Positions 26,083-33,710 of a stretch of DNA of 64,000 nt are shown piece after piece. Every line of letters starts with the position of its first letter. Within the stretch, counting starts at the first letter, position 1. A model generated the notes under the pieces. It had not been told where the DNA came from and did not search any database. It saw only the letters and a program-made list of their open reading frames with translations. The stretch is from Pararhizobium_B sp963760965 (lineage in GTDB: Bacteria; Pseudomonadota; Alphaproteobacteria; Rhizobiales; Rhizobiaceae), in assembly GCA_963760965.1 (NCBI GenBank), contig CAVXEW010000013.1, forward strand, positions 620,001 to 684,000, in the 5' to 3' direction. Made by a program: the position numbers and the translations under genes.

Positions 26083-26832
26083 TCAGCGTGCCCGTTCGTA
26101 TAGTTTCACGAGGAAGGGCCGGATTTCGGCAGCATTCTCCAGCTCGCGATCGAACTCGATGCGAACCAGCCTGTCTCCGGCTTGCAGGTCAAATCCGGCA
26201 GCATCAAGGCCGCACATCGTCCAGGAAGAGCCGGGCAGGCCTGCGAAATGCCTTGCATAGGCCGCAAGAGCGTCGGGATGATCGGCGTTCATGTGGCTGA
26301 TCGCGTCTTCCTCGGCGGTAGCGATCTCGTCGGCCGCAGGCGAACGAATCGCGAGATCCGCGGCGGTAAGCCGGTATGCCTTGCCGAAGCCGCCGTTCAG
26401 GCTGGCACCCGCCGGGACGAGCCGGAAGAAGGCGAAATCTCCGAAATCGACGTACAGCGCCGCCTTTTTGTGCCGGCGGATGAAGCGCTGCCTGATCCGC
26501 GCGTGTGCCGGGTCCTCGCGATCCACGCGCTCGGCCTCGCACTGCACGGTGAGGCGGGGATGGGCCAGCGGATCGCCCTTGCCGGGCTCTCCGACGAGGA
26601 GAGAGGCCCGTCCGTTTCCGGCCAGACCCGCCGTGTGGGTCGACAGGGCCGAGACCAGCGTCACCGGAGTGCCATCGATGTCGATGCCGACGAGGACACG
26701 GCTCGCGAAGGGGGCGCCCGTCTCGGGCTCCAGGACCGCCAGCGCGCCGAAGCGTGCGCCGCGCAAGAGGACCCTGGCGAGGTGCCTCGCCTCTGCGTCG
26801 GTCTCCCGCAGGACGCCAGATTTCTCCGCCAT
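26083..26832 (-). CDS. HugZ-family/pyridoxamine-phosphate-oxidase-fold protein with DUF2470 domain
   Basis: 249-residue protein. The N-terminal split-barrel (about 10-150; FGALAVLEPETGAPFASRV, VSALSTHTAGLAGNGRASLLV, PRLTVQCEAERV, YVDFGDFAFFRL) is followed by a C-terminal DUF2470 domain (about 165-245; EEDAISHMNADHPDALAAYA with the typical NxDH). The build is that of HugZ-type heme-degrading proteins used for heme iron. A heme role is inferred from the family and from rirA about 1.6 kb away. It begins 25 bases after the SDR gene and may belong to its operon. The start at 26832 (MAEKSGV) has only a poor ribosome site. Confidence 0.78.
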   Translation of the reverse strand: MAEKSGVLRETDAEARHLARVLLRGARFGALAVLEPETGAPFASRVLVGIDIDGTPVTLVSALSTHTAGLAGNGRASLLVGEPGKGDPLAHPRLTVQCEAERVDREDPAHARIRQRFIRRHKKAALYVDFGDFAFFRLVPAGASLNGGFGKAYRLTAADLAIRSPAADEIATAEEDAISHMNADHPDALAAYARHFAGLPGSSWTMCGLDAAGFDLQAGDRLVRIEFDRELENAAEIRPFLVKLYERAR

Positions 26833-26857
26833 CGCGACCCCGGCCTGCGGCCGTCCC

Positions 26858-27619
26858 CTATTTCGGTGCCATCCTGATCGCACCGTCGAGCCGGATCGTC
26901 TCGCCGTTCAGCATCACGTTCGAGAGGATGTGCATCACGAGGGCGGCGTATTCCTCCGGCTTGCCGAGGCGGGAAGGGTAGGGGACGGAGGCCGCCAGGC
27001 TGTCCTGGACCTCCTGCGGCATGCCGAGAAGCATCGGCGTTCCGAAGATGCCGGGCGCGATCGTCATGGCGCGGATACCGAACCGGGCGAGTTCCCGGGC
27101 GACCGGCAGCGTCATCGAGTGGATGCCGCCCTTCGACGCCGAATAGGCGGCCTGGCCGATCTGCCCGTCGAACGCGGCGACCGAGGCGGTCGAGATGATG
27201 ACGGCCCGCTCGTCGTCGGGAAGGGGATCGAGCCGCGATGCGCGATCGGCCACGAGACGCAGCATGTTGAAGGAGCCGATGAGGTTGACCTCGATGACCT
27301 TGCGGAAGAGGTCGAGATCGTGCGGGCCCTCGCGGCCAACGACGCGGCCCGCGTCGGCTATGCCGGCGCAGTTGACGAGGATTCGGGCATCGCCGTGGGC
27401 GTCGGCGGCTTTCGCGACGGCATCTTCGGCGGCGGCGGCGTCGCAGACGTTGCAGCCGATCGCCAGCCCGCCGATTTCTTCGGCGATGCCGGCGGCGCGC
27501 TCCCGCGCGATGTCGAGCAGCGCGACCCTGGCGCCGGCGGCCGCCAGCGCGCGCGCGGTCGCAGCGCCAAGTCCGGAACCGGCGCCGGTGACGATCGCAG
27601 CATTACCCTTCGCATCCAT
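26858..27619 (-). CDS. Short-chain dehydrogenase (3-hydroxyacyl-CoA dehydrogenase type II-like)
   Basis: 253-residue SDR. The cofactor motif TGAGSGLGAATARALAAAG, the NCAG motif (ILVNCAGIA) and the catalytic Ser/Tyr/Lys (IISTASVAAFDGQIGQAAYSASKGG) are all present. The wide VNLIGSFNMLRLVAD to PGIFGTPMLLGMPQEVQ region resembles the HSD10/type II 3-hydroxyacyl-CoA dehydrogenases, which use NAD. It lies 36 bases downstream of the choline/betaine ABC ATPase gene. The connection to that transporter is unclear; substrate unknown. Confidence 0.87.
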   Translation of the reverse strand: MDAKGNAAIVTGAGSGLGAATARALAAAGARVALLDIARERAAGIAEEIGGLAIGCNVCDAAAAEDAVAKAADAHGDARILVNCAGIADAGRVVGREGPHDLDLFRKVIEVNLIGSFNMLRLVADRASRLDPLPDDERAVIISTASVAAFDGQIGQAAYSASKGGIHSMTLPVARELARFGIRAMTIAPGIFGTPMLLGMPQEVQDSLAASVPYPSRLGKPEEYAALVMHILSNVMLNGETIRLDGAIRMAPK

Positions 27620-27655
27620 CAGTCAGTTCTCCTCGGGTACTTCGGTGCGGAAGGG

Positions 27656-28705
27656 TTATGCATCGCGGCGATGGCGGGTCAAGCCTGCCACGACGTCCTG
27701 GGCGCTGATCGTGCCGACGATCGAGCCGCGCTCGACGACGCCGATCTGGCCCGGGCGGCGCGACAGGGCGTCGAGGATCTCGATGAGCGGGGTATCCGGC
27801 TTGGCGGTGGCCGACAGCGCGGGATCGCCCGCGGCCTTGTCGACGGAGCCGGGTCGCATGATGTCCGAGGCCTTCAGCATGCTGATCGGGTTCATGTGGG
27901 CGACGAAGTCCTGGACGTAGTCGCTGGCCGGGTTCTGGACGATGTCCTGCGGAGTGCCGCACTGGACGATCCGCCCGCCTTCCATGATGGCGATGCGGTT
28001 GCCGATGCGGAAGGCCTCGTCGAGGTCATGGCTGACGAATATGATGGTCTTCTTCAGGCGTTCCTGGAAGTCGAGGAGGTCGCCCTGCAGACGGGTGCGA
28101 ATCAGAGGGTCGAGCGCGGAGAACGGCTCGTCCATGAGCAGGATCGGCGCTCCCGTGGCGAATGCGCGGGCAAGGCCGACGCGTTGCTGCATGCCGCCGG
28201 ACAGCTCGTTGACCCGCCGGTCGGCCCACTGGGCGAGGCCGACGAGTTCGAGCTGCTCGTCGACGCGCCGCTTCTTTTCGGCCTCCTTCACGCCGGCCAG
28301 TTCAAGGCCGAAGCCCACATTCGAGGCAACGGTGCGCCACGGCAGGAGGCCGAACTGCTGGAACACCATCGACACGTGGTCCGCCCGTAACTGGCGGAGC
28401 GTCCTTCGCGAGCAGGCGTAGGGCTCTATGACCTCGCCGCCGCAATTGACGGTCACCTTGCCCCGGGCGACCGGCGCCAGGCCGTTGACGGCGCGCAGCA
28501 GCGTCGACTTGCCCGAGCCGGAAAGACCCATGAGCACGAGGATCTCGCCTTCCTCGACGTCGAGGGTGGCGCCGGCGACGCCGAGGACCTGGCGGGTCCG
28601 CTTGCCGATCTCGTCGCGCGACAGGCCCTCGTCGATCAGCGGGATGGCAAGCTCGGGTCTGTCGCCGAAGACGATGTCGACCTTCTCGAAGCGGACGGAG
28701 GTCAT
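27656..28705 (-). CDS. choV: Choline/glycine betaine ABC transporter ATP-binding protein
   Basis: 349-residue ProV/ChoV-type ATPase. Walker A LMGLSGSGKSTLLRAVNGL, Q-loop MVFQQFGLLPWRTV, signature NELSGGMQQRVGLARAF and Walker B ILLMDEPFSALDPLIR are intact. The tail (about 280-345) has a CBS-like segment (QIGVVERGSIVGTISAQDVV) as in osmosensing ProV-type proteins. Its ATG at 28705 overlaps the true end of the permease (TCATGA). Because of a one-base frameshift in the permease, the permease frame also runs directly into this gene without a stop. Confidence 0.92.
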   Translation of the reverse strand: MTSVRFEKVDIVFGDRPELAIPLIDEGLSRDEIGKRTRQVLGVAGATLDVEEGEILVLMGLSGSGKSTLLRAVNGLAPVARGKVTVNCGGEVIEPYACSRRTLRQLRADHVSMVFQQFGLLPWRTVASNVGFGLELAGVKEAEKKRRVDEQLELVGLAQWADRRVNELSGGMQQRVGLARAFATGAPILLMDEPFSALDPLIRTRLQGDLLDFQERLKKTIIFVSHDLDEAFRIGNRIAIMEGGRIVQCGTPQDIVQNPASDYVQDFVAHMNPISMLKASDIMRPGSVDKAAGDPALSATAKPDTPLIEILDALSRRPGQIGVVERGSIVGTISAQDVVAGLTRHRRDA

Positions 28706-29545
28706 GAGCGGCCCTCCTCCGAAACGCGGAAGAACCGGTCGAGGATGATCGCGAGGACGACGATGCACAGGCCCGAACTCGAAACCTTTCGCGACATTCA
28801 TCGACGACAGCGCCCTGAGCACCGGCACGCCCAGCCCGTCGGCGCCGACGAGGGCGGCGATGACCACCATCGAGAGGGAGAGCATGATGGTCTGGGTCAG
28901 GCCGGCCATGATCTGGGGGAGGGCGTAGGGAAGCTCGATCTTGGTCAGCACCTGCCAGGGCGTCGCACCGAAGGCCTCGGCCGCCTCGATAAGGGAATTG
29001 GGCGTGGAGACGATGCCAAGCCTCGTCAGCCGCACGGGTGCCGGCACGGCGAAGACGACCGTTGCCACCAGTCCTGGGACCATGCCGAGACCGAACAGGA
29101 TGAGGGCAGGGATCAGGTAGACGAAGGTCGGAATGGTCTGCATGAGGTCGAGGATCGGCCGGACGATCGCATAGATCCATCTGCGGCGTGCGGCTGCGAT
29201 GCCGATGGGAATTCCGATGACCATGCAGACGAGCGTGGCTGCGACGACCAGCGAAAGGGTCTCCGTCGTCTCCTTCCAGTAGCCGAGATTGACGATCAGC
29301 AGCAGGCCGAGCACGGTGAACAAAGTGATCGCGACCGAGCGGCGAACGAGAAAGGAGAGGATGCCGATCACCGCAATCACGACGAAGGGATGCGGTGTCT
29401 GCAGGATCCAGAGCATTCCGTTGATGATCGCGGAGAGCACATGCGACAGCCAGTCGAAGAACCAGCTGAAATTGTTGGTCAGCCAGTCGACTGCGCCGCT
29501 TGCTCCTTCTCCGATCGGGAGCGGGTGAGAGGTCAACCATTCCAC
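28702..29545 (-). pseudogene. choW: Choline/glycine betaine ABC permease, frameshifted near its end
   Basis: ProW/ChoW-type inner-membrane permease with about six helices and the EAA-like loop (AAEAFGATPWQVLTKIELPY, ALPQIMAGLTQTIMLSLSMV). Reading is clean to ...SSMNVAKGFE, then one extra base at about 28776 shifts the frame. Skipping that base gives SGLCIVVLAIILDRFFRVSE followed by EGRS and a stop overlapping the choV ATG, which is the expected C-terminus. As sequenced, the frame instead runs through to choV and predicts a 629-residue permease-ATPase fusion. This is either a sequencing error or a real indel that removes the last helix. The intended product is 280 residues. Confidence 0.85.
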
Positions 29546-29593
29546 GGCAGGGTTCCCGGTTTCCTTGGCACGTCAGGCACGATGTCTCATGGA

Positions 29594-29623
29594 CGAAGGG
29601 CGGCCTTGCCGGACCGCCCTTCG
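29594..29623. other. Intercistronic stem-loop between choX and choW
   Basis: A perfect 10-bp inverted repeat (CGAAGGGCGG / CCGCCCTTCG, 10-base loop) lies in the 103 bases between the binding-protein stop and the permease start. No T-run follows on the minus strand, so it is more likely a stabiliser that keeps binding-protein mRNA high than a full terminator. Confidence 0.65.
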
Positions 29624-29648
29624 CCGGTTTGGCTCTCGGCCGTTCGGC

Positions 29649-30590
29649 TCAGAGGCCGAGGGCCTTCCTGACGGCCGGCGCACCGGGCTTGCCGTCGACC
29701 GTCGTGACGCCCTTCAGCCAGCCGTCGAGGGCCGAAGGGTTGGCCTTCAGCCATTTCTGGGCGGCCTTCGGCGGATCCATGTTGTCGTCGAGGATGTAGC
29801 CCATGATCTGGTTCTCCATCTTCAGCGAGAAATCCAGGTTCTGCAGGAACTGCCCGACGTTCGGGCACTGCTTGACGTAGCCGCCGCGCACGTTGGTGTA
29901 GACCGTCGCTCCGCCATAGTCGGGGCCGAAGACGTCGTCGCCGCCCGACAGGTAGGTCAGGTCGAAATTGGTGTTCATCGGGTGGGGTTCCCAGCCGAGG
30001 AATACGATCGGCTTCTTCGCCTTGTCGGCGCGCTTGACCTGGGCCAGCATGCCCTGCTCGGACGATTCCACGAGATTGAAGCCCTTCAGGCCGAACTGGT
30101 CCTTCTTGATCATCCCGAGGATCAGGCGGTTGCCGTCGTTGCCCGGCTCGATGCCGTAGATCTTGCCGTCGAGCGCGTCCTTGTGCTTGGCGATGTCGCC
30201 GAAGCTCTTGATGCCGATCTTGGCGCCGTACTGGTTGGTGGCGAGCGTGTACTTGGCGCCTTTCAGGTTGGCGCGGACGACATCCACGGTGCCGTTCTTC
30301 TTGAACGGGGCGATGTTCGATTCCATGGTGGGCATCCAGTTGCCCAGGAAAACGTCGATGTCCTTGTTCTTCAGGGACTCGTAGGTCACGGGAACCGACA
30401 GGATCTTGATGTCGGTGTCGTAGCCGAGATCCTTGAGAATGGACGTGGCGGTCGCCGTGGTGGCGGTGATGTCCGTCCAGCCCACGTCCGAGAAACGGAC
30501 CGTCTTGCAGGAGTCCGGCACGGCTGCGGACGCCGACTGCAGGCCGAGTGCTACGAGAGCCGTGACGGCATATGCCATCAGTCTTTTCAT
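29649..30590 (-). CDS. choX: Choline/betaine ABC transporter substrate-binding protein
   Basis: 313-residue periplasmic protein of the OpuAC/ChoX family. The signal peptide (MKRLMAYAVTALVALGLQSASA) is followed by CKTVRFSDVGWTDITATTA, the ligand-site start shared with rhizobial ChoX. The other aromatic cage segments are DVFLGNWMPTM and VFLGWEPHPMN. Two late cysteines (first in DSCKT, second in VKQCPN) match the family's disulfide. The start at 30590 has GGAGAC upstream. First gene of the transporter operon; betI is divergent and likely controls it in response to choline. Betaine or carnitine are alternative ligands. Confidence 0.9.
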   Translation of the reverse strand: MKRLMAYAVTALVALGLQSASAAVPDSCKTVRFSDVGWTDITATTATATSILKDLGYDTDIKILSVPVTYESLKNKDIDVFLGNWMPTMESNIAPFKKNGTVDVVRANLKGAKYTLATNQYGAKIGIKSFGDIAKHKDALDGKIYGIEPGNDGNRLILGMIKKDQFGLKGFNLVESSEQGMLAQVKRADKAKKPIVFLGWEPHPMNTNFDLTYLSGGDDVFGPDYGGATVYTNVRGGYVKQCPNVGQFLQNLDFSLKMENQIMGYILDDNMDPPKAAQKWLKANPSALDGWLKGVTTVDGKPGAPAVRKALGL

Positions 30591-30659
30591 GCTAGTCTCC
30601 CCAAATATTCCTGAGAGCCCCCATGGCGCCACAAACGGGCCCTCTTTGCAAGAGTTTTA

Positions 30660-30675
30660 TTGAATGGCTGTTCAA
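30660..30675. promoter_or_regulatory. Candidate BetI operator
   Basis: TTGAA-TGGCTG-TTCAA is an inverted repeat 29 bases ahead of the betI start, between betI and choX. BetI operators reported elsewhere have TTGA...TCAA arms, so autoregulation and control of choX are plausible. The match to any exact consensus was not checked. Confidence 0.45.
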
Positions 30676-30703
30676 AAACCCGTTTTTCTGGTTCAGTTGT
30701 AGC

Positions 30704-31312
30704 ATGCCGAAGCTCGGGATGGAGCCCATACGCCGCCGATCGCTGGTCCAGGCGACGATTTCAGCGATCCACCATCGTGGATCGGCCGACGTGACCATGC
30801 GCGAGATCGCCACGCGCGCCGGCGTTTCGCTCGGTCTCGCGCATCATTATTTCGAGAACAAGAACGACCTGATGATGACGGCCATGCGCTTCATCATGAG
30901 CGAGTACAGCGTCCAGGTGCGACAGGCGCTGGCAAGCGCATCGACTCCGCGCGAGCGTGTGTCGGCGATCATTCGCGCGAGCCTCGCGCACGAGCAGTTC
31001 AGCCCGGAGACCGTATCGGCGTGGCTGGTGTTCTACGCCCATGCGCAAGGCTCCGGCCAGGCGCGCCGCATGCTGTCGATTTACACCCGACGGCTGAAGT
31101 CGAATCTTTGTCATGCACTGAGGCCGCTGGTCGGCGAAAGGGCTCCCGACCTTGCCGCGGGGATCGGCGCCATGATCGACGGGCTCTACGTTCGGGAAGG
31201 TCTCGGCACGGCGCGTCCGAGCAACGTCGACGGCTATCGCCTTCTCGATACCTACGTGTCCTTGCACGTCGCCGCCTTCGGGCATGGCGACGGCTCGCAC
31301 GAGCCTGCGTGA
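30704..31312 (+). CDS. betI: Choline-responsive TetR repressor BetI
   Basis: 202-residue repressor. The N-terminus PKLGMEPIRRRSLVQATISA is the BetI signature start; the helix-turn-helix is MREIATRAGVSLGLAHHYFE with NKNDLMMTAMR following. The ligand domain contains SAWLVFYAHAQGSGQARRML and GAMIDGLYVREGL, typical for BetI. Choline releases it from DNA. It is divergent from choX, whereas betBA dehydrogenase genes are not in this window. The ATG at 30704 is preferred because the BetI start MPKLG is conserved; the upstream in-frame reading is not. Confidence 0.93.
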   Translation: MPKLGMEPIRRRSLVQATISAIHHRGSADVTMREIATRAGVSLGLAHHYFENKNDLMMTAMRFIMSEYSVQVRQALASASTPRERVSAIIRASLAHEQFSPETVSAWLVFYAHAQGSGQARRMLSIYTRRLKSNLCHALRPLVGERAPDLAAGIGAMIDGLYVREGLGTARPSNVDGYRLLDTYVSLHVAAFGHGDGSHEPA

Positions 31313-31333
31313 CGCGGTCTCGGGGAGGGGAGA

Positions 31334-32320
31334 TTGAAGGTCCGGAATTTCAGATCGGATTCGGCGGGTCTGGGTACGTTGCTCGACAGGATCGAGCACC
31401 TCGCCGGCCAAGGGAAGAATGCGGCCGATAGCCGCTCGGGGCTGGCGGCGATGTACCGCGAGTGGGCGGATCTTCGCTCCGAGCTCGACCAGGCCGAGCG
31501 GCTCGTGCGGCAGTTCCTCGCGCGCCTTGCGGACATGCTCGGCGAACTGGACGAGGTCACCGATGCCAGTGAGAAGGTCGTGCGTTCCTTCGGTGCCGGG
31601 ACAGGCAGGAGATCACCCGGAGCCTTCGCACGGCACGACGGGCGGGAGCGCGCCCGGGCGGAAGGTCGGGCGGAGCGGGAACGGCTCGGGGAACTCCTTG
31701 CGGTATCGGACGAGCTGCTGGCGGTGCATCACCGCGCCAGCGAACTCTTCAGGCGCAAATCCCTGGGCCTGGAGGCCGTCGCCGACGATCTTTCCGGACA
31801 GCTGCGCCATGCGCTGTCGGCCATTGCCGAGACCGAGAACGAGCTCGACCGGCTTGAGGAGTTGCTGCGCGGCGCCGGGGAAACGCCGGCGGACGGGGCG
31901 GCGGCCCAAGGGGGCAAGCGCGTGCTCATGGCCGCGAAGGCGAAAACGCTGCGCGACCAGGTCAGGTGGCTCGAAGGGCGCGCGGACGTCGTCGGCGGGT
32001 TGCTCGCAACCCTGCAGCGCGCCGGGCCGCTCCTGCGGGCGCTCGGCGAGCGGCTGCTTGCCGGGTCCGGCCGCCGTGTCGTGCTTCGCGCGGCCGTCGA
32101 CGACATGCTGGAGCGTGACTTCGGCGAACCGCCGCCGGCGGATGTGGGCGCGCCGCAGGCGGACGGCGTGGCCGCGCTCGCGTCGCTGCACGCACGCGGC
32201 GCCCTCGTGACGTCCGAAACCGAGGACCGGCGACGCCGGGCGACAGAGGAGGCCGACCGGCTCCTCCGCGAATTCAGAAGCGTCCCGTCGGCTGAGGGCG
32301 GCTCCTCTTCCGGCCGCTAG
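31334..32320 (+). CDS. Unrecognised coiled-coil protein
   Basis: 328-residue, strongly charged protein that I do not recognise. It starts with TTG (31334) behind GGGGAGGGGA. It has no signal peptide or membrane segment. Long Leu/Ala/Glu/Arg heptad-like stretches suggest coiled coils at about residues 35-80 (ELDQAERLVRQFLARLADML), 100-190 (SELFRRKSLGLEAVADDLSG, IAETENELDRLEELLRGAGE) and 290-320. The middle is Gly/Ala-rich. It begins 21 bases after betI, so may be transcribed with it. Its stop overlaps that of the convergent LuxR gene by 4 bases. Codon use looks like its neighbours. A chemoreceptor-linker-like or scaffolding role is possible but unproven. Confidence 0.7.
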   Translation: MKVRNFRSDSAGLGTLLDRIEHLAGQGKNAADSRSGLAAMYREWADLRSELDQAERLVRQFLARLADMLGELDEVTDASEKVVRSFGAGTGRRSPGAFARHDGRERARAEGRAERERLGELLAVSDELLAVHHRASELFRRKSLGLEAVADDLSGQLRHALSAIAETENELDRLEELLRGAGETPADGAAAQGGKRVLMAAKAKTLRDQVRWLEGRADVVGGLLATLQRAGPLLRALGERLLAGSGRRVVLRAAVDDMLERDFGEPPPADVGAPQADGVAALASLHARGALVTSETEDRRRRATEEADRLLREFRSVPSAEGGSSSGR

Positions 32321-33048
32321 CTTATGAGGCGCAGCCTCAGCGCCTTGGCCACGAGCTGTGTGCGGTTGACACAGTCCATCTTGCGCATCGCGCTGTTGAG
32401 ATAGGAGTTCACCGTATGGTCGGAGAGGGACAGGATGGTTGCGATTTCGACCGAGGTCTTGCCGTTCGCCGCCCAGCCGAGGACCTGGATCTCCCTGTCC
32501 GAGAGTTTCGCCATCGGCGGCTGCGGTTCCTGCCGCAGCTGGCAGAGCGCATCGTAGGCGACGACGGTACTGAGCGTCAGGGCGGCAAACTCGGCGTCGG
32601 GGAGCGGCTCGCGGCCTCCGGCATAGATCGCGGTCGCGCGAATTCCCTCCGGCGTGTGCAGGGGGACGACGACGCCGCTCGTGAGCAGCTGCAGGGAAAA
32701 CAGCTGGTCGGCCTCGGGCGCGCCGTCGGTCGGACGGGTCGCCGCGTCATCGAGGCGCCACGCGAAGGGGGCCGTCGAGGTCCGCAGCCGTGCGAACATC
32801 GGCGCGGTCCTGAACGGCCGGAACATCTCGTACTTGCGGATGAAGTCGGGCTGGAAGCTGCTGGCGAGCAGGTTGTCGTCGATGCGCTCGTGGTTCGAGG
32901 CCGGCAGCGTCATCAGAGCGAAGCAGTCGAAGCCATATCCGGCGGCAAGGTCTTCGAGATGCTGAAAGACACGGTTGTCGCTCGTCAGGTGGTCGGGAAG
33001 TACGCCTTGCGGGCTCCCCGGTTCATGTCGCGAATCACCTTCCATCAT
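32317..33048 (-). CDS. LuxR-family regulator with autoinducer-binding domain (LuxR solo)
   Basis: 243-residue regulator: an N-terminal autoinducer-binding domain (about 25-165) and a C-terminal GerE helix-turn-helix (about 178-240; KLSDREIQVLGWAANGKTSV, SDHTVNSYLNSAMRKMDCVN). The pattern is closest to VjbR/TraR-like proteins. Two of the four residues usually conserved in the acyl-homoserine-lactone pocket differ: F69 in place of Trp57 and A82 in place of Asp70. Y73 and W97 correspond to Tyr61 and Trp85. No luxI gene is in the window. The ATG at 33048 or 33045 lacks a good ribosome site. Confidence 0.85.
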   Translation of the reverse strand: MMEGDSRHEPGSPQGVLPDHLTSDNRVFQHLEDLAAGYGFDCFALMTLPASNHERIDDNLLASSFQPDFIRKYEMFRPFRTAPMFARLRTSTAPFAWRLDDAATRPTDGAPEADQLFSLQLLTSGVVVPLHTPEGIRATAIYAGGREPLPDAEFAALTLSTVVAYDALCQLRQEPQPPMAKLSDREIQVLGWAANGKTSVEIATILSLSDHTVNSYLNSAMRKMDCVNRTQLVAKALRLRLIS

Positions 33049-33135
33049 AAATGGCGTACATGGTCTTCACGCATTACGAATCTCCGGCAACCCAGCAATG
33101 CACATTGTTAACGGCTGGCAGTACCTCCAGTCCAT

Positions 33136-33597
33136 TCAGATCGGAAGATATCCAGTGCTTTTTACTTCCTCCATGACTGCGTAGGTATGGGTTTCGCGCA
33201 CCCCCGGCAGCGGCAGGATGACGTCGGCGAGAAAAGTGCGGTATGCCTCCATGCCGGAAACGCGGGCCTTCACGAGATAGTCGAAGCCGCCGGCAACCAT
33301 GTGACATTCCATCACGTCCTCGCTCTTGCGCACCGCGCTGGCAAAGGAGGAGAAGACGTCGGACGTTGTCCTGTCGAGCTTGACCTCGACGAACACGAGC
33401 AGCAGCCTTCCAAGCTTCTCGGGCGAAAGCCGTGCGGAATAGCCTTCGATGTAGCCGTCCCGCGTCAGTCGCTTCACCCGTTCGGCCGTCGCCGTCGGCG
33501 AAAGGCTGATCCGGTCGGCGAGCTCGATGTTGGTCAGCCTGCCGTCGAACTGCAAGGCCCGCAGGATCTTCCGGTCGACACGATCAATCGGCTTCAT
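33136..33597 (-). CDS. putR: Lrp/AsnC-family regulator, PutR-like
   Basis: 153-residue Lrp/AsnC regulator: N-terminal helix-turn-helix (DRVDRKILRALQFDGRLTNI, RISLSPTATAERVKRL) and RAM domain (about 65-150; LLVFVEVKLDRTTSDVFSSF, MECHMVAGGFDYLVKARV). It is divergent from putA across 113 bases and should activate it in response to proline, as PutR does in Agrobacterium and Rhodobacter. RBS GGTGGAG precedes the ATG at 33597. Confidence 0.92.
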   Translation of the reverse strand: MKPIDRVDRKILRALQFDGRLTNIELADRISLSPTATAERVKRLTRDGYIEGYSARLSPEKLGRLLLVFVEVKLDRTTSDVFSSFASAVRKSEDVMECHMVAGGFDYLVKARVSGMEAYRTFLADVILPLPGVRETHTYAVMEEVKSTGYLPI

Positions 33598-33710
33598 TTA
33601 TCTCCACCTTTTTCGCGGTTTCTGGATGAATACACTATTCCAGCATCGACAAACAGTGTGAAATAGCGATCAGATCCGCCTAGATTGGTGCATCTCAAAG
33701 GAGGTTCAGC

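Noticed and set aside
33049..33135. Lux-box-like dyad CTGGCAGTACCTCCAG upstream of the LuxR gene
   Set aside because: Only the outer four bases are symmetric; below the level I would call an operator.
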